Below are positions 63,961-64,000 of a DNA stretch of 64,000 bases, piece after piece. Each line of letters begins with the position of its first letter. The stretch's first letter is position 1. The DNA is taken from assembly GCA_037127315.1 (NCBI GenBank), contig JBBBDQ010001922.1, positions 1,539,001-1,603,000 on the forward strand, in the 5' to 3' direction. Both the position numbers and the translations under genes were made by a program. The notes beneath the pieces were generated by a model. That model saw only the letters and a program-made list of their open reading frames with translations. It did not search any database and was not told the DNA's origin. This DNA is from Ascarosepion bandense (taxonomy: Eukaryota > Mollusca > Cephalopoda > Sepiida > Sepiidae).

Positions 63961-64000
63961 TGTTTCGAATAAATTAACAATTAAGAAAACTTGAAGAAAG

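Overview
This 64 kb window is animal nuclear DNA made almost entirely of transposable elements and simple repeats. I could not support a single intact host protein-coding gene. It is AT-rich and packed with microsatellites: (AT)n, (GT)n, (GATA)n, (GAAA)n, (GAA)n and (GA)n. It also holds many decayed copies of non-LTR retrotransposons, a tRNA-derived SINE family and several DNA-transposon groups. The texture (long AT/GT/GATA arrays, abundant tRNA-derived SINEs, animal-type LINE, mariner, Tc1 and Helitron remnants) suggests an invertebrate, and a lophotrochozoan such as a cephalopod mollusc would fit. That assignment is inference and no marker gene confirms it.

Repeat families used below. LINE1: CR1/Jockey-like, recognised by the C-terminal reverse transcriptase region (YKSTIRPCIEYCCHIW, SLCLFYKYFHG, LWNSLP); subfamilies A, B and C. 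LINE2: ends in a KRQLKFLGH ... RMTYLKGL ... WRTMIAYVLKG region. LINE3: ARHCWR type. LINE4: a second LWNRLP type. LINE5: RCYHPILDISYLDH type. SINE S: tRNA-derived, about 300 bp, with A and B boxes and a conserved 3' hairpin. Family M: an unclassified AT-rich repeat. DNA elements: Tc1-like (3.2 kb), mariner (16.9-18.5, 45.1 and 56.4-57.5 kb), a hAT-like transposase fragment (30-31 kb), a decayed autonomous Helitron (48.7-52.2 kb) and short Helitron-like elements with matching 3' ends.

Layout. 0-8 kb: SINEs, a 190-bp-arm foldback element, a Tc1 derivative, LINE1 pieces. 8-14 kb: GA-rich and GATA satellites, Helitron-like and LINE3 remnants. 14.1-15 kb: a LINE endonuclease fragment split by a 5S rRNA-tRNA composite SINE. 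16-20 kb: a mariner split by a dimeric SINE, then a 1.5 kb TIR element. 21-25 kb: Helitron-like element, SINEs, LINE3, LINE1. 25.7-29.3 kb: a long purine-rich GAA domain. 30.2-31.2 kb: a 182/183-bp tandem array derived from a hAT-like transposase. 34.1-35.0 kb: a 233-bp tandem array with hairpins. 36-48 kb: family M, SINEs, LINE1 and LINE2, a possible LTR. 48.7-52.2 kb: the Helitron, split by the second composite SINE. 52-64 kb: LINE4, LINE2, a mariner hosting a LINE1, an AT minisatellite, family M, GAAA arrays, and a hammerhead-ribozyme-like motif at 63.8 kb.

The two most notable observations are (1) a ~490-bp retroposon fusing a full-length 5S rRNA head to a tRNA-derived SINE, present twice, each with perfect 11-12 bp target-site duplications inside an older element; and (2) a sequence at 63.81-63.87 kb that satisfies the complete hammerhead ribozyme core with three pairable stems.
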